NCBI RefSeq assembly: GCF_011752975.1 | Contig: NZ_VWWP01000002.1 | Span: 558,001-622,000 of the forward strand | Source: Chryseobacterium sp. Tr-659 | GTDB taxonomy: Bacteria > Bacteroidota > Bacteroidia > Flavobacteriales > Weeksellaceae | DNA length: 64,000 bases | Direction of reading: 5' to 3' | Part shown: positions 1 through 9,735 of the stretch, piece after piece | Layout of the letters: each line of letters opens with the position of its first letter | Numbering within the stretch: position 1 is the first letter of the stretch | Position numbers and translations under genes: made by a program | The notes under the pieces: generated by a model | The model's input: the letters and a program-made list of their open reading frames with translations, nothing else | Told to the model about the DNA's origin: nothing | Databases searched by the model: none

Positions 1-134
1 TTATAAGCTTCGGTTTCTACTATGATTCCTCCGGTAATATCGCCGTTGATTTCGGTAAACAAAACTTTTCCGAGAAGATCTTTTGCCAGAAAAAGGACAT
101 CCGGGTTTGAATAGTAGGAGAGAGGAAGTTTCAA
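1..134 (-). CDS. DNA-3-methyladenine glycosylase (MPG/AAG family), N-terminal part only
   Basis: The reverse strand reads as the start of an alkyladenine DNA glycosylase, a base-excision repair enzyme that removes alkylated purines. The fragment runs through [19 protein letters not shown], then a valine/leucine strand and a [10 protein letters not shown] segment. The family opens the same way, with a lakdLLGk helix and an IVEtEAY strand that carries the catalytic-site Glu. There is no ATG in the frame. The likely start is the TTG whose complement is at 132-134, giving MKLPLSYY; an in-frame stop lies further upstream at about 213. The rest of the gene lies before base 1. Confidence 0.75.
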   Translation of the reverse strand, partial: MKLPLSYYSNPDVLFLAKDLLGKVLFTEINGDITGGIIVETEAY

Positions 135-249
135 AATTGGTGGTTTTAGAATTCTTCCCTCAAAAATAGGGATAATTTCCGTTAAATAGAAGAGCTGGAA
201 GCTGAATGCAATACATTATTTTATAGATTAATTCTGACAGATTGTACAT

Positions 250-286
250 AAAAACAGCAAAGTCCCACATTCCTGTGAGACTTTGT
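250..286 (-). terminator. Rho-independent terminator of the S9 peptidase gene
   Basis: An 11-base stem (258-268 pairing with 275-285, one G-T pair) is followed on the minus strand by a T-rich run. It lies just after the stop of the minus-strand gene at 295-2466. Confidence 0.7.
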
Positions 287-294
287 TCTTGATC

Positions 295-2466
295 TTATTT
301 TCCTCCCGGAGGACAGTGTTCTTTTAAATATTTTGTAAACAATGTTGCCAGGTGCAATGATGTTCCTTCTCCTTCATCAATAGAGTGCGTTCTGTTAGGA
401 TAAGACATCAGCTGGAATTGTTTATTGTATTTTACCAGCTCATTGATATATACCTCCGTATTTTGGTAATGTACATTATCATCACCGGTTCCGTGAACAA
501 GTAGTAGGTTTCCTTTCAGGTTTTTAGCGTAAGCCAATGGAGAGCCTTTTACAAAATCTTCTCTGTTTTCCTGAGGAAGTCCCATATAACGTTCCTGATA
601 GATATTATCATAAAACAACTGATTGGCAACCGGAGCAATGGCAATTCCCGTCTGGTAAATATCCGGATATTGTCCTAAAAGGTTCAGGGTAGACGAACCT
701 CCGCCGCTCCAGCCCCATACGGCAACTCTTGAAGTATCAATGTAAGGCCATTTTGCAAATAAAGCTTTGGCACCCATTGCCTGATCACGGATATTCAGCT
801 GACCTATTTTACGATAGATGGATTTTCTCCATTCACGACCTCGTGGAGCAGGAGTTCCGCGGTTTTCAAGGGAAACATATAAATAGCCGTCTTCCGCCAT
901 GTCACCAACATATAATTGGTTCCAGCCTGTATAGAAGCTATCTGTTACTGTTTGCAGTGCAGGTTCTCCATAAACTGTGAAGACAATCGGATACTTCTTA
1001 TTAGGATCAAAATTTTTAGGCTTTACCACCCATCCGTCTAAGGTAACTCCATCCTCAGTAGTCACCTGGAAGAATTCTGTTTTGGACCTGGCCGGATCTG
1101 CTTTTTCCGATCTTTTGGCAGCTACAAGCTCTTTATGCTCAGGAAGTGATATTACGGTACCTATAGAATATGCATTCACATTGTCATTCATAAACATAGC
1201 AATTTTTCCATTAGGTGATATTGTATATTCATTAGACCCTGTGTAGTTTTCAGGAGTTATTTTCTGTGCTTTTCCTCCTTTCATGTTCACTTTATACAGG
1301 TATTTTTGAGTTGCATTATTTGGAGAAGCTAAAAAGTAAATTTGTTTGTTTTTAACATCAAAAAATTCTGGTTGTATAACATCGAAAGCATCTTTTGTAA
1401 TCAATGTTTCTTTACCATTCATATCTATTTTATAAATATGTCTCCATCCGTCTTTCTCAGAGAGCCACAAGAACTCTTTTCCATCTTCGATCCAGTCCCA
1501 GCCGCTTGGGTCATTATCGTTCCATCTGGATTTTATATCGATCCATGCGGCATCTGTTTCTGTGTGAATAGTCTTGCTGCTTCCGGAGCCGGCGTCTGCA
1601 ATGATAATTTTACTCTGATTCTGTTTTCTGTTCAATTGTTGCAGAATAACGGATTTAGAATCCAGCACCCATTCCATTCTTGGAATATAATTTTGAATTT
1701 CATCCCCTTGAAGATTAGCTTTCTTTGAAGATTGGGAAGCAAGATCATAAAACCAGATACTGCATCCTGAAGGATTTTCACCGGCTTTTGGATATTCTAC
1801 AGGAACAGTAAACGAATAAAGGCTGTCTGTATTATTGATCATCAGAAAGTTTTTCGTTCCTCGCGCATCCAGTTTCCAGTAGGCAATTTTACTTCCATCA
1901 GGAGACCATCTGAAACCATCCTGAGCACCGAACTCCTCTTCATATACCCAGTCAAAAGTACCATTAATCATTCCATCTGTGCCATCATTGGTAATTTTGG
2001 CAAGCTGGTTGTTTGAAAGATCTTCAATATAGATATTATGCTTAGACACATACGCTACTTTTTTACCGTCAGGAGAAAACTTGGCAAACATTAATGATGA
2101 TGCCGGTAATCCTTTACCCAGTTGAGTAAGTTTTTTTGTGTTTTTATCAAAAATCCAGTAATCTCCACGGGTATTAGTTCGCCAAACTTTTCGTGTATTG
2201 GCAAACAGTAATAGACTTTTTCCGTCGGGGGACATCTGAAAACTTTGCACGTTCAGTGCTTCGGAACTTCCGGTAGGAACCAGCTCGTTGCTGCTTAAAA
2301 GTGTCTGATCTTTTCCAGGATGCAATACATCAACAATTTCCAACCCTTTTTTGGTCACTGAATAATAAGCATTGCCATCAGGAGTCCATTGTGTCTTTTG
2401 TGCAGCGAGTGGCGACAGACACAGGAAGTATAATGCAATGACCGTCAGTTTTTTTATTTTCTTCAT
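295..2466 (-). CDS. S9 family prolyl dipeptidyl/tripeptidyl peptidase (DPP IV-like)
   Basis: A 723-residue serine peptidase of the DPP IV type, which removes N-terminal di- or tripeptides after proline. A signal peptide (MKKIKKLTVIALYFLCLSPL, then AAQ) sends it to the periplasm. Residues ~30-450 form the beta-propeller, including the WVYEEEF double-glutamate motif that binds the substrate N-terminus. The alpha/beta-hydrolase domain follows. Its nucleophile is Ser587 in GWSGGGSS, where many DPP IV enzymes have GWSYGG. The acid is Asp662 or Asp663 in GTGDDNVHYQ and the base is His694 in NRTHSID. The Xaa-Pro aminopeptidase gene lies 10 bases upstream, so the two are likely co-transcribed and act together on proline-rich peptides. 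Prolyl tripeptidyl peptidase is the alternative activity. Confidence 0.92.
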   Translation of the reverse strand: MKKIKKLTVIALYFLCLSPLAAQKTQWTPDGNAYYSVTKKGLEIVDVLHPGKDQTLLSSNELVPTGSSEALNVQSFQMSPDGKSLLLFANTRKVWRTNTRGDYWIFDKNTKKLTQLGKGLPASSLMFAKFSPDGKKVAYVSKHNIYIEDLSNNQLAKITNDGTDGMINGTFDWVYEEEFGAQDGFRWSPDGSKIAYWKLDARGTKNFLMINNTDSLYSFTVPVEYPKAGENPSGCSIWFYDLASQSSKKANLQGDEIQNYIPRMEWVLDSKSVILQQLNRKQNQSKIIIADAGSGSSKTIHTETDAAWIDIKSRWNDNDPSGWDWIEDGKEFLWLSEKDGWRHIYKIDMNGKETLITKDAFDVIQPEFFDVKNKQIYFLASPNNATQKYLYKVNMKGGKAQKITPENYTGSNEYTISPNGKIAMFMNDNVNAYSIGTVISLPEHKELVAAKRSEKADPARSKTEFFQVTTEDGVTLDGWVVKPKNFDPNKKYPIVFTVYGEPALQTVTDSFYTGWNQLYVGDMAEDGYLYVSLENRGTPAPRGREWRKSIYRKIGQLNIRDQAMGAKALFAKWPYIDTSRVAVWGWSGGGSSTLNLLGQYPDIYQTGIAIAPVANQLFYDNIYQERYMGLPQENREDFVKGSPLAYAKNLKGNLLLVHGTGDDNVHYQNTEVYINELVKYNKQFQLMSYPNRTHSIDEGEGTSLHLATLFTKYLKEHCPPGGK

Positions 2467-2476
2467 ATAATTTGAG

Positions 2477-3871
2477 TTAAGCTAAATGTTCAGCTCTGTA
2501 ATTTTCAATTTCATCAACAGTTTTAATCAGTCCGTTCCCCAGAAGCCTGTATCCATCGGCTGTGATCAGGAAATCATCCTCAATACGGATTCCTCCAAAA
2601 TTTCTGTATTCGTTTACTCTATCATAATTAATAAAGTCTGCATTTCTATTCTCCGTCTGCCAGATATCGATCAGTTCCGGAATCATATAAATACCCGGTT
2701 CAACTGTTACTACAAATCCGGAATCCAAGGATTTACCTAAACGTAAAGATTTAAGACCGAATGTTTGGGTGTCCTTCGGCTCTTCTTCGGTATAGCCGAT
2801 ATATTGTTCTCCAAGATCTTCCATATCATGTACGTCAAGTCCCATCATATGCCCTAAACCACATTGGAAAAATAAAGTATGCGCATGGTTTTTTACCGCT
2901 TCTTCAGGATTTCCTTTCATCAGGCCGAGATCAATAAGACCTTCTACCAGATGCTGAGAAGCTTTAAGGTGAATATCTTTGAATCGCACACCTGGTTTCA
3001 AAAGCTGCTGGGCATTATTAAAAGCATTCAGAACCACTTCATACATTTCCTTTTGTTTAGTTGTAAAGGTTTTACCTGCTGGAAATGTTCTGGTAAGATC
3101 TCCCGCATATCCCATTGCAGTTTCCGCGCCCGAATCATTCAGGAAAAGATCGCCTTCTTTCAATGTATTGAGACGATAATGGTTATGCAGGATACCTCCA
3201 TTAATAGTAATAATCGGAGGATAAGACATCTGGCACTCTTGATTAGCCGCCAGATATTGAATTGCATTGGCAATTTCATATTCCTTAATTCCGGGTTTTG
3301 CCATACGCATTGCCAGAAGATGCATTTCATTAGATACATTAACGGCCTGCTCTATCTGTACAATTTCCTGAGGTTCTTTTATGGAACGCTGCTTTACAAC
3401 TGCTTTAATCATCTCTGCCGAAGGCTGCAATTCACTTGTTTTAATCCCAAAAAGATCTGCCAGTAAAATTTTATTTGAAGACTGATAGGGAGGAAGATAA
3501 TGTACCCTTCTTCCGGAAGCCTGCGCTTTTAAAATATATTGAGAAAGTTCTGCATAAGGTAAAGTTTCCTGTATACCGGATTTCAGGCTTTTCTCTTTCA
3601 AGGTTTCTTGTCTGCCCATCCATACAATGTCATCAATACTTAATTCGTCTCCAAAAACGATGGTTTTATTTTCATCAATATCGATAATAGCTGCAATCCG
3701 GGGCTCCTGAATCCCGAAATAATATAAATAAGTACTGTCTTGACGGAAATAATAAGGGTTGTGTTCAAAATTCACAGGATTCTCTATATTTCCTAAAAAC
3801 AATAAAATTCCGTTAGCTATATTGCTTTGTAATACAGATCTTCTGTCTTGATAGGTTGTTGCTGAAAACAT
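2477..3871 (-). CDS. Xaa-Pro aminopeptidase (M24B, aminopeptidase P type)
   Basis: This 464-residue protein has an aminopeptidase P N-terminal domain (residues ~1-140) and a pita-bread metallopeptidase domain. The expected metal ligands are visible: Asp in LNDSGAE, Asp in GDLTRTFP, His in GLGHMMGLDVHD, Glu in TVEPGIYM and Glu in IRIEDDF. It releases the N-terminal residue from peptides with proline in second position. No signal peptide is seen, so it is probably cytoplasmic. It is the first gene of a minus-strand pair with the DPP IV-like peptidase. An AraC regulator and the hydroxyproline operon are divergent from it, which suggests a shared role in proline- and hydroxyproline-rich peptides. 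Confidence 0.93.
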   Translation of the reverse strand: MFSATTYQDRRSVLQSNIANGILLFLGNIENPVNFEHNPYYFRQDSTYLYYFGIQEPRIAAIIDIDENKTIVFGDELSIDDIVWMGRQETLKEKSLKSGIQETLPYAELSQYILKAQASGRRVHYLPPYQSSNKILLADLFGIKTSELQPSAEMIKAVVKQRSIKEPQEIVQIEQAVNVSNEMHLLAMRMAKPGIKEYEIANAIQYLAANQECQMSYPPIITINGGILHNHYRLNTLKEGDLFLNDSGAETAMGYAGDLTRTFPAGKTFTTKQKEMYEVVLNAFNNAQQLLKPGVRFKDIHLKASQHLVEGLIDLGLMKGNPEEAVKNHAHTLFFQCGLGHMMGLDVHDMEDLGEQYIGYTEEEPKDTQTFGLKSLRLGKSLDSGFVVTVEPGIYMIPELIDIWQTENRNADFINYDRVNEYRNFGGIRIEDDFLITADGYRLLGNGLIKTVDEIENYRAEHLA

Positions 3872-4058
3872 ATATTATAAATACTTTTTTATTTAAAGGT
3901 TTAAAGTTACGATTTTGTATTATTTAGAGACCTTTATCCGTTAAAATAAAGAATAAGTAAAGTTTGGATTTTAATATGATATTCAGTGTTCATATTTTGC
4001 TTAAATTCGGCAATATTTTAACCTTATTAAATATGCCGTCTCATAAAACAGATATCTT

Positions 4059-4940
4059 ATGAAAAGTCTTCAGTTTTCGGTACCAGCTGATACCAATAAA
4101 AGCATCCGAATACAGGAAGACATTATGCCCAATTTCTATCCTTATTTTCATCGTCATACTGAAACACAAATCATGTGGATTCTTAAAGGACATGGAACGC
4201 TGGCCATAGAACAGAATCTTTTCCCTTTTGAAGAAGGTGATATTTTTTATTTGGGAGCCAATCAATCCCATGTCTTCAAGGGTGATTTTCATGCGCATGA
4301 AAAGCAGAACGTTCATGCAGTATCTATTTTCTTTGATCCTCATAAAAAGATTTCCGCATTTTTCGACTTACCAGAATTTGAAGAACTCAAAAACTTTATA
4401 CATTATTCTGAGGTGGGGTTCAAAGTGGCACCAGAATTAAAATCAGAGGTAGGAGAAAGCATAGGTGCATTACAAAAAACAAAAGGAATAGATCAGATCA
4501 TAGATTTTATAAGGATCTTACAGAATCTTATGCAAAACAGACATTTGCATATTCCTTTATCTTCAGAGAAGAATCTGCCCTCTCATATTTCGGATAATGA
4601 CCAAAGAATTATAGATGCACAAACTTTTATTAAGAAAAATTTTGCGCAACACAAACTCAGCCTCGACACCATTGCCAAAGAAGCCTGTATGACTCCGCAG
4701 GCATTCTGCAGATCCTTTAAAAAACGAACCGGAGTCACCTTCATTGAATATCTTAATGAACTCCGTGTACAAAGAGCCTGCAGATTATTAACATCCAGCA
4801 GCCTGTACAGCATTTCTTCAGTTGCTTTTAACAGTGGATTTAACAGCCTTACCAACTTTAATAGGGTTTTTAAGTCCATTATGAAATATTCTCCCAAAGA
4901 ATATCTTAAGCATTACAAAGAGGCAACCACAGATCTTTAA
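4059..4940 (+). CDS. AraC family transcriptional regulator with cupin sensor
   Basis: A 293-residue regulator. Residues ~1-150 look like an AraC cupin, with the HRHTETQIMWILKGHG pattern and an EEGDIFYLGAN strand. The C-terminal ~100 residues form the double helix-turn-helix (LDTIAKEACMTPQAFCRSFKKRTG and SSVAFNSGFNSLTNFNRVFK, ending YSPKEY). It sits between the divergent peptidase genes and the hydroxyproline operon, whose first gene starts 90 bases downstream. It is therefore the natural candidate activator of that operon, possibly sensing hydroxyproline or a breakdown product. The ligand is inferred from position only. Confidence 0.9.
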   Translation: MKSLQFSVPADTNKSIRIQEDIMPNFYPYFHRHTETQIMWILKGHGTLAIEQNLFPFEEGDIFYLGANQSHVFKGDFHAHEKQNVHAVSIFFDPHKKISAFFDLPEFEELKNFIHYSEVGFKVAPELKSEVGESIGALQKTKGIDQIIDFIRILQNLMQNRHLHIPLSSEKNLPSHISDNDQRIIDAQTFIKKNFAQHKLSLDTIAKEACMTPQAFCRSFKKRTGVTFIEYLNELRVQRACRLLTSSSLYSISSVAFNSGFNSLTNFNRVFKSIMKYSPKEYLKHYKEATTDL

Positions 4941-5030
4941 AAGTATATGTTAAAATACGGTTAGAATCTATTAAAATATTAACATTTACCGTTTTGAAAT
5001 TCTGCTAGTTTTGGATAAATATTATTTGAT

Positions 5031-5936
5031 ATGAGTACAAAACTAAACTGGGAAGGCATTTATCCCGCTGTGTTAACTCCTTTTACAAAAGAGGGTGAGA
5101 TAGATTTTGAGATGTTTGCTCTCAATACGGAAGCCCAGATCAAAGCTGGTGTTCACGGGATTATTCTTGCAGGAACATTGGGAGAAGCCAGCGCCTTGGA
5201 AACTGAAGAAAAGTTTGAATTATTACAATATGCAAAAAAGATTACCCAAGACAGAATTCCTGTCATTCTTAATCTTTCTGAAAACACAACAAAAAATGCT
5301 GTAAGCTTTGCAAGAAAGGCCAAAGAATTGGGAGCGGACGGTTTAATGCTTCTTCCTCCTATGCGTTATAAAGCCGATAACCGTGAAGTTGTTGAATATT
5401 TTAAAGCTGTGGCAACTGCAACAGATCTTCCGATTCTCATTTATAATAATCCTGTAGATTACGGAATTTATGTAAACCTTGAAATGTTTGATGAGCTTAT
5501 TCAATATCCAACCATTCAAGCCGTTAAAGAATCTACAAGGGATCTTGCTAACGTAACCAGAATGATTAACCGTTTTGGTAAAAGGATCAAGATTCTTGGC
5601 GGTGTGGATACGATCTGCCTGGAAACTTTAATGCTTGGAGCAGACGGTCTTGTTGCAGGCCTTGTAGATGCTTTCCCAAATGAAACTATGGCCATGTACC
5701 ACCATGTTAAAGCAGGCAGCTATGACAAAGCAATAGCTATATATAGATGGTTTATGCCATTGCTGGAACTTGACATTCATCCCAAGCTGATACAGTATAT
5801 AAAACTGGCCGCTGCATCAGAAGGAATAAGCAGTCCGTATGTAAGAGCTCCCCGTCTAGAATTACAAGGTCAGGAAGCCGGGAAAATTAAAAAGATCATT
5901 GAGGAAAGCCGAGCAAATCGTCCCGTTTTAGATTAA
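5031..5936 (+). CDS. DapA-family lyase, probable 1-pyrroline-4-hydroxy-2-carboxylate deaminase
   Basis: A 301-residue TIM-barrel protein of the dihydrodipicolinate synthase/N-acetylneuraminate lyase family. It has GTLGEASALE near residue 45, the YNNP loop with its tyrosine, and the Schiff-base lysine in QAVKESTRD. The family holds several activities. The neighbours (a hydroxyproline epimerase, a D-amino-acid oxidase and an aldehyde dehydrogenase) point to the deaminase of the hydroxyproline pathway, which turns 1-pyrroline-4-hydroxy-2-carboxylate into 2,5-dioxopentanoate. It is the first gene of the operon, 16 bases ahead of the dehydrogenase. Lysine biosynthesis is unlikely in this context. 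Confidence 0.85.
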   Translation: MSTKLNWEGIYPAVLTPFTKEGEIDFEMFALNTEAQIKAGVHGIILAGTLGEASALETEEKFELLQYAKKITQDRIPVILNLSENTTKNAVSFARKAKELGADGLMLLPPMRYKADNREVVEYFKAVATATDLPILIYNNPVDYGIYVNLEMFDELIQYPTIQAVKESTRDLANVTRMINRFGKRIKILGGVDTICLETLMLGADGLVAGLVDAFPNETMAMYHHVKAGSYDKAIAIYRWFMPLLELDIHPKLIQYIKLAAASEGISSPYVRAPRLELQGQEAGKIKKIIEESRANRPVLD

Positions 5937-5952
5937 TACAAGAAATAAAGCC

Positions 5953-7434
5953 ATGATTGAGGAAACACCAAAAGAAAATATTGACAGAAAAATCCAAATG
6001 GCCCTTGAAGCCTTTCAGTTTCTGAAAAATACAACCATAAAGGAAAGAGCTGCATTAATGAATGCCATTGCAGATCAGATTGAAGCTTTGGGAGAAGAAC
6101 TTCTAACAACCGCACATACCGAGACATCATTACCTTTAGCAAGGCTTACCGGAGAAAAAGCAAGAACAGTAAATCAATGGAGAAGCTATGCAAAAGCGGT
6201 AGCCAAAGGAATATATGCAGAACCAAGAATTGATCTTGCCCAGCCTGAGAAACAAAAAGCAGATATCCGCAAATACAGCATCGGTATTGGTCCGGTAGTT
6301 GTTTTCGGAGCCAGCAATTTTCCATTCGCATTCTCTACGGCTGGAGGTGATACCGCTAGTGCTTTCGGAGCCGGCTGCCCGGTTATAGTGAAGGCTCATC
6401 CGGCGCATCTCCGGACTTCCCAAATAATGGCAGATGCAATATCATGTGTTGTGAAGGCATTCGGGTGGCCTGAGGGGATTTTCGCCCACATTACCGGAAC
6501 TTCCCATGAAACAGGCTCTTATCTGGTTCAGCATCAAGATATTCAGGGCGTTGCCTTTACAGGCTCATTCAAGGGAGGAAAAGCATTGTTTGATTTAGCT
6601 AACCGCCGTGAGAATCCAATTCCGGTTTTTGCAGAAATGGGAAGTATCAATCCTGTATTTGCATTACAGCATTTGCTTGAAAATAGAGCAGAAATACTGG
6701 CAAAAGAATACATTTCTTCTTTAACATTAGGAGTTGGACAATTCTGTACCAACCCGGGTGTGTTTATTGCTGTTAAAGAAAAATCAATCGATCGCTTTAT
6801 GGCAGTATTAAGAGATGAAATTCAAGAAGTAATACCCGCACAAATGCTTCACAAGGGGATTTACGAAAATTTCGAAAATCATAAATCGACTGCTTTGGCA
6901 CAACCGGGGATTGAAATAATTACATCAGACAATAAGGAAGGACAAGGATGCGCTACTATTATCCTGACCAGTGGTGAAAATTTCATTAAAAATCCTGTAT
7001 TCAGCGAAGAAGTTTTTGGTCCTTTTGGTATCATTGTAAGCTGTGAAACTCACGAAGAGCTTATACAAATCGCTCAAAATCTAAAATGTCAGTTAACAGT
7101 TACGGTAGCAGCTACCCATGAAGATATCCGTGACAATTTTGCACTGATCGGCATTTTAAAAGATAAATGCGGGAGGTTATTATTCAACGGTATGCCTACA
7201 GGAGTAGAAGTTGTGTATGCTATGCAGCATGGCGGCCCTTTTCCTTCAACTACGGATTCCCGTTTTACTTCCGTAGGTCCGGATGCTGTTAAACGGTTTG
7301 TCCGGCCTATTTCATTCCAGAATTGGCCTGATGAGTTTTTGCCAGAAGAATTGAAAAATGAAAACCCGTTACAAATTATCAGAACCGTGGACGGAGAGAT
7401 TAATTCAGCATCATTAAAATTACAAATCTCATGA
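5953..7434 (+). CDS. NADP-type aldehyde dehydrogenase, probable 2,5-dioxopentanoate dehydrogenase
   Basis: A 493-residue aldehyde dehydrogenase. The cofactor loop is GPVVVFGASNFPFAFS, the general base is Glu in FAEMGSINP and the nucleophile is Cys in GVGQFCTNPG. SINP and FCTNPG are typical of the alpha-ketoglutaric-semialdehyde dehydrogenases of hydroxyproline and sugar-acid pathways. The expected reaction is oxidation of 2,5-dioxopentanoate to 2-oxoglutarate, the last step of hydroxyproline breakdown. The last four bases overlap the start of the epimerase gene (ATGA), so the two are probably translationally coupled. Confidence 0.9.
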   Translation: MIEETPKENIDRKIQMALEAFQFLKNTTIKERAALMNAIADQIEALGEELLTTAHTETSLPLARLTGEKARTVNQWRSYAKAVAKGIYAEPRIDLAQPEKQKADIRKYSIGIGPVVVFGASNFPFAFSTAGGDTASAFGAGCPVIVKAHPAHLRTSQIMADAISCVVKAFGWPEGIFAHITGTSHETGSYLVQHQDIQGVAFTGSFKGGKALFDLANRRENPIPVFAEMGSINPVFALQHLLENRAEILAKEYISSLTLGVGQFCTNPGVFIAVKEKSIDRFMAVLRDEIQEVIPAQMLHKGIYENFENHKSTALAQPGIEIITSDNKEGQGCATIILTSGENFIKNPVFSEEVFGPFGIIVSCETHEELIQIAQNLKCQLTVTVAATHEDIRDNFALIGILKDKCGRLLFNGMPTGVEVVYAMQHGGPFPSTTDSRFTSVGPDAVKRFVRPISFQNWPDEFLPEELKNENPLQIIRTVDGEINSASLKLQIS

Positions 7435-8429
7435 ACAGAACTTTTTTTTGTATAGATTCACATACCTGCGGCTGTCCCGTACGTCTTGTTGCAGGTGGCA
7501 GTCCAATTTTAAAGGGAAACTCCATGATGGAGCGCCGTCTTCACTTTATGAAAGAATACGACTGGATCCGTAAAGGATTAATGTTCGAACCCCGTGGTCA
7601 TGACATGATGAGCGGAAGCATTCTTTATCCGCCTGTTGATGAAGAAAATGATATCGGAGTTTTATATATCGAAACCAGCGGATGCCTTCCTATGTGCGGG
7701 CATGGAACAATCGGAACTGTTACTATTGCCATAGAAGAAGGGCTGGTGACTCCTAAAATTCCGGGAAAGCTGCGTCTTGAAACCCCGGCAGGGCTTATAC
7801 TTATAGATTATGTGCAGGAAGGCAAAAAAGTAAAATCCGTAAAATTAACGAATGTAAAATCTTTCTTATATGCTGCAGACCTGGAAGTTGAATGTCCGGA
7901 TTTGGGTTTGATAAAGGCTGATGTCGCATATGGCGGAAATTTTTATGCAATTATAGATCCTCAGGAAAATTTCAGAGATATTTCTGATTTTTCAGCCAGT
8001 CAGCTTATTCACTATGGAAAAATTATCAGGAAACTGCTCAATGAAAAATATCAGTTTATCCATCCTGAAAATGAACATATTACCGGATTAAGCCATATCC
8101 AATGGACCGGCAAGCCCACAAATTCAGATGCCAGCGGAAGAAATGCGGTACTGGTAGGTGAGAATGCCCTGGATCGTTCACCTTGTGGTACAGGAACTTC
8201 TGCAAGAATGGCTCAATGGCATGCTAAAGGTAAATTAAAAGAAGGGGAAGAATTTATTCATGAAAGCTACATTGGCTCACAATTTATCGGAAGAATTGAA
8301 GGTGAGACTACTGTTGATGGGAAACCAGCCATTATACCATCTGTAGAAGGTTGGGCAAGAATTACAGGATATAATCATATTATTATTGATGATGAAGATC
8401 CTTATTGGCAAGGATTTCAGGTTATGTAA
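7431..8429 (+). CDS. 4-hydroxyproline 2-epimerase (proline racemase family)
   Basis: A 332-residue member of the proline racemase family. Both catalytic cysteines are present: the first in PMCGHGTIG and the second in RSPCGTGTSARMA. Enzymes with threonine at the first position are instead trans-3-hydroxyproline dehydratases, so the Cys/Cys pair favours an epimerase or racemase. The N-terminus (IDSHTCGCPVRLVAGGSP) also fits. In this operon the likely reaction is trans-4-hydroxy-L-proline to cis-4-hydroxy-D-proline. It overlaps the dehydrogenase gene by four bases and lies eight bases before the oxidase gene. Confidence 0.92.
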   Translation: MNRTFFCIDSHTCGCPVRLVAGGSPILKGNSMMERRLHFMKEYDWIRKGLMFEPRGHDMMSGSILYPPVDEENDIGVLYIETSGCLPMCGHGTIGTVTIAIEEGLVTPKIPGKLRLETPAGLILIDYVQEGKKVKSVKLTNVKSFLYAADLEVECPDLGLIKADVAYGGNFYAIIDPQENFRDISDFSASQLIHYGKIIRKLLNEKYQFIHPENEHITGLSHIQWTGKPTNSDASGRNAVLVGENALDRSPCGTGTSARMAQWHAKGKLKEGEEFIHESYIGSQFIGRIEGETTVDGKPAIIPSVEGWARITGYNHIIIDDEDPYWQGFQVM

Positions 8430-8437
8430 ACAAACGT

Positions 8438-9703
8438 ATGACACAGAATAAAGGAAAAGCACTGATTATTGGTGCAGGAATCGCAGGATTAAGCTCCGCA
8501 TATTATCTTTTGCAGAAAGGGTGGCAAGTAGAAATCCTCGAACAGAACGATCTGTTCTATAACTGCTCCTATGGCAATGCAGGAATGATCGTACCCAGTC
8601 ATTTTACACCTTTGGCAGCTCCAGGCGTTGTTGCGCAGGGAATTCGCTGGATGTTTGATAGTAAAAGCCCGTTCTATGTAAAACCATCACTCAACATCAA
8701 ATTGCTGTCTTGGGGGCTCAAATTTTTACAGCATTCCAATCAGAATCATGTAGACCGTTCTGCAGCGGCAATCAGAGACCTTAATCTTGCAAGCAGCCAG
8801 CTTTATGACGAAATTGCTCAAAAGGAAGAATTTGATTTTGAGCTGAATCAAAATGGTATACTGATGCTTTATAAGACAGAAAAAGTAGCAGAAGAGGAAA
8901 CAGAACTTGCCCACAAAGCAATTAATATGGGGTTATCTGTTGATATTTTGGATCAAAAAGGGATTCAGGAGCTGGAACCCGATATCTGTCTCGATGTAAT
9001 AGGAGGAATCAATTACAAATGTGATGGTCATATGAATCCCATGAAACTGATGAGGCAAATGATCTCATATCTTAAAAAGAATGGTGTCATTTTCCATATT
9101 CAGCATAAAGTAACAGGATTTGAAATTTCCGGAAATACAATTAAAACTTTAATTTCCAATGACAAGAAGTTTACTGCAGATCGTTTTGTAATGACAGGAG
9201 GTTCATTTTTACCTGAACTAGCCCAAAAAGCCGGCATCAAGATCCAATTAATGCCGGGAAAGGGCTATTCATTTATGCATCATCTTGAGAGCTCTGCAAA
9301 TACTTTGAAACATGCTGCATTACTACTTGAGGCCAGGGTAGCCGTAACCCCCATGAATGGGCAAATCCGTTTTGGCGGAACAATGGAGCTGGCTTCCCAT
9401 CAGAATAAAATTAATATGAAGAGGGTAGAGGGAATCGTACAATCTATTCCCAAATATTTGCCAGATTTTCAGGTTAAATTACCCAAAGAATCAGAAATCT
9501 GGTTTGGTTACAGACCTTGTGCTCCGGATGGACTTCCATATCTTGGACAATCTTCCCAATTAAAAAACTTGATCATCGCAGGCGGCGGTGGCATGATGGG
9601 ACTAAGCTTAGGACCCATTTTTGGAAAAACAGTTTCAGAACTTGCCAATGACCAAAAGCCAACGGTTGAGATAAAGATATTCAACCCTGAAAGATTTAAT
9701 TAA
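8438..9703 (+). CDS. FAD-dependent D-amino acid dehydrogenase, probable cis-4-hydroxy-D-proline oxidase
   Basis: A 421-residue DAO-family flavoprotein. The FAD-binding motif is right at the N-terminus (ALIIGAGIAGLSSAYYL). The C-terminal end has the DAO pattern WFGYRPCAPDGLPYLG followed by AGGGGMMGLSLGP. The ATG at 8438 is chosen as the start. An in-frame TTG at 8405 would add 11 residues that overlap the epimerase gene and carry no family similarity. The role inferred from the operon is oxidation of cis-4-hydroxy-D-proline to the pyrroline acted on by the DapA-like enzyme. It is a single polypeptide, unlike the multi-subunit dehydrogenase of some pseudomonads. Confidence 0.88.
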   Translation: MTQNKGKALIIGAGIAGLSSAYYLLQKGWQVEILEQNDLFYNCSYGNAGMIVPSHFTPLAAPGVVAQGIRWMFDSKSPFYVKPSLNIKLLSWGLKFLQHSNQNHVDRSAAAIRDLNLASSQLYDEIAQKEEFDFELNQNGILMLYKTEKVAEEETELAHKAINMGLSVDILDQKGIQELEPDICLDVIGGINYKCDGHMNPMKLMRQMISYLKKNGVIFHIQHKVTGFEISGNTIKTLISNDKKFTADRFVMTGGSFLPELAQKAGIKIQLMPGKGYSFMHHLESSANTLKHAALLLEARVAVTPMNGQIRFGGTMELASHQNKINMKRVEGIVQSIPKYLPDFQVKLPKESEIWFGYRPCAPDGLPYLGQSSQLKNLIIAGGGGMMGLSLGPIFGKTVSELANDQKPTVEIKIFNPERFN

Positions 9704-9735
9704 AAAACATCACATAACCCACAAAATTATTATTT

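Noticed and set aside
2879..3466. 195-codon plus-strand ORF
   Set aside because: It is antisense to the Xaa-Pro aminopeptidase, whose motifs are complete. The peptide is rich in Phe, Cys and Ile as expected for a shadow frame.
8405..8437. TTG start for the FAD oxidase
   Set aside because: It would place 11 extra residues before a flavin motif that already sits at the N-terminus, inside the epimerase gene. The ATG at 8438 is better.
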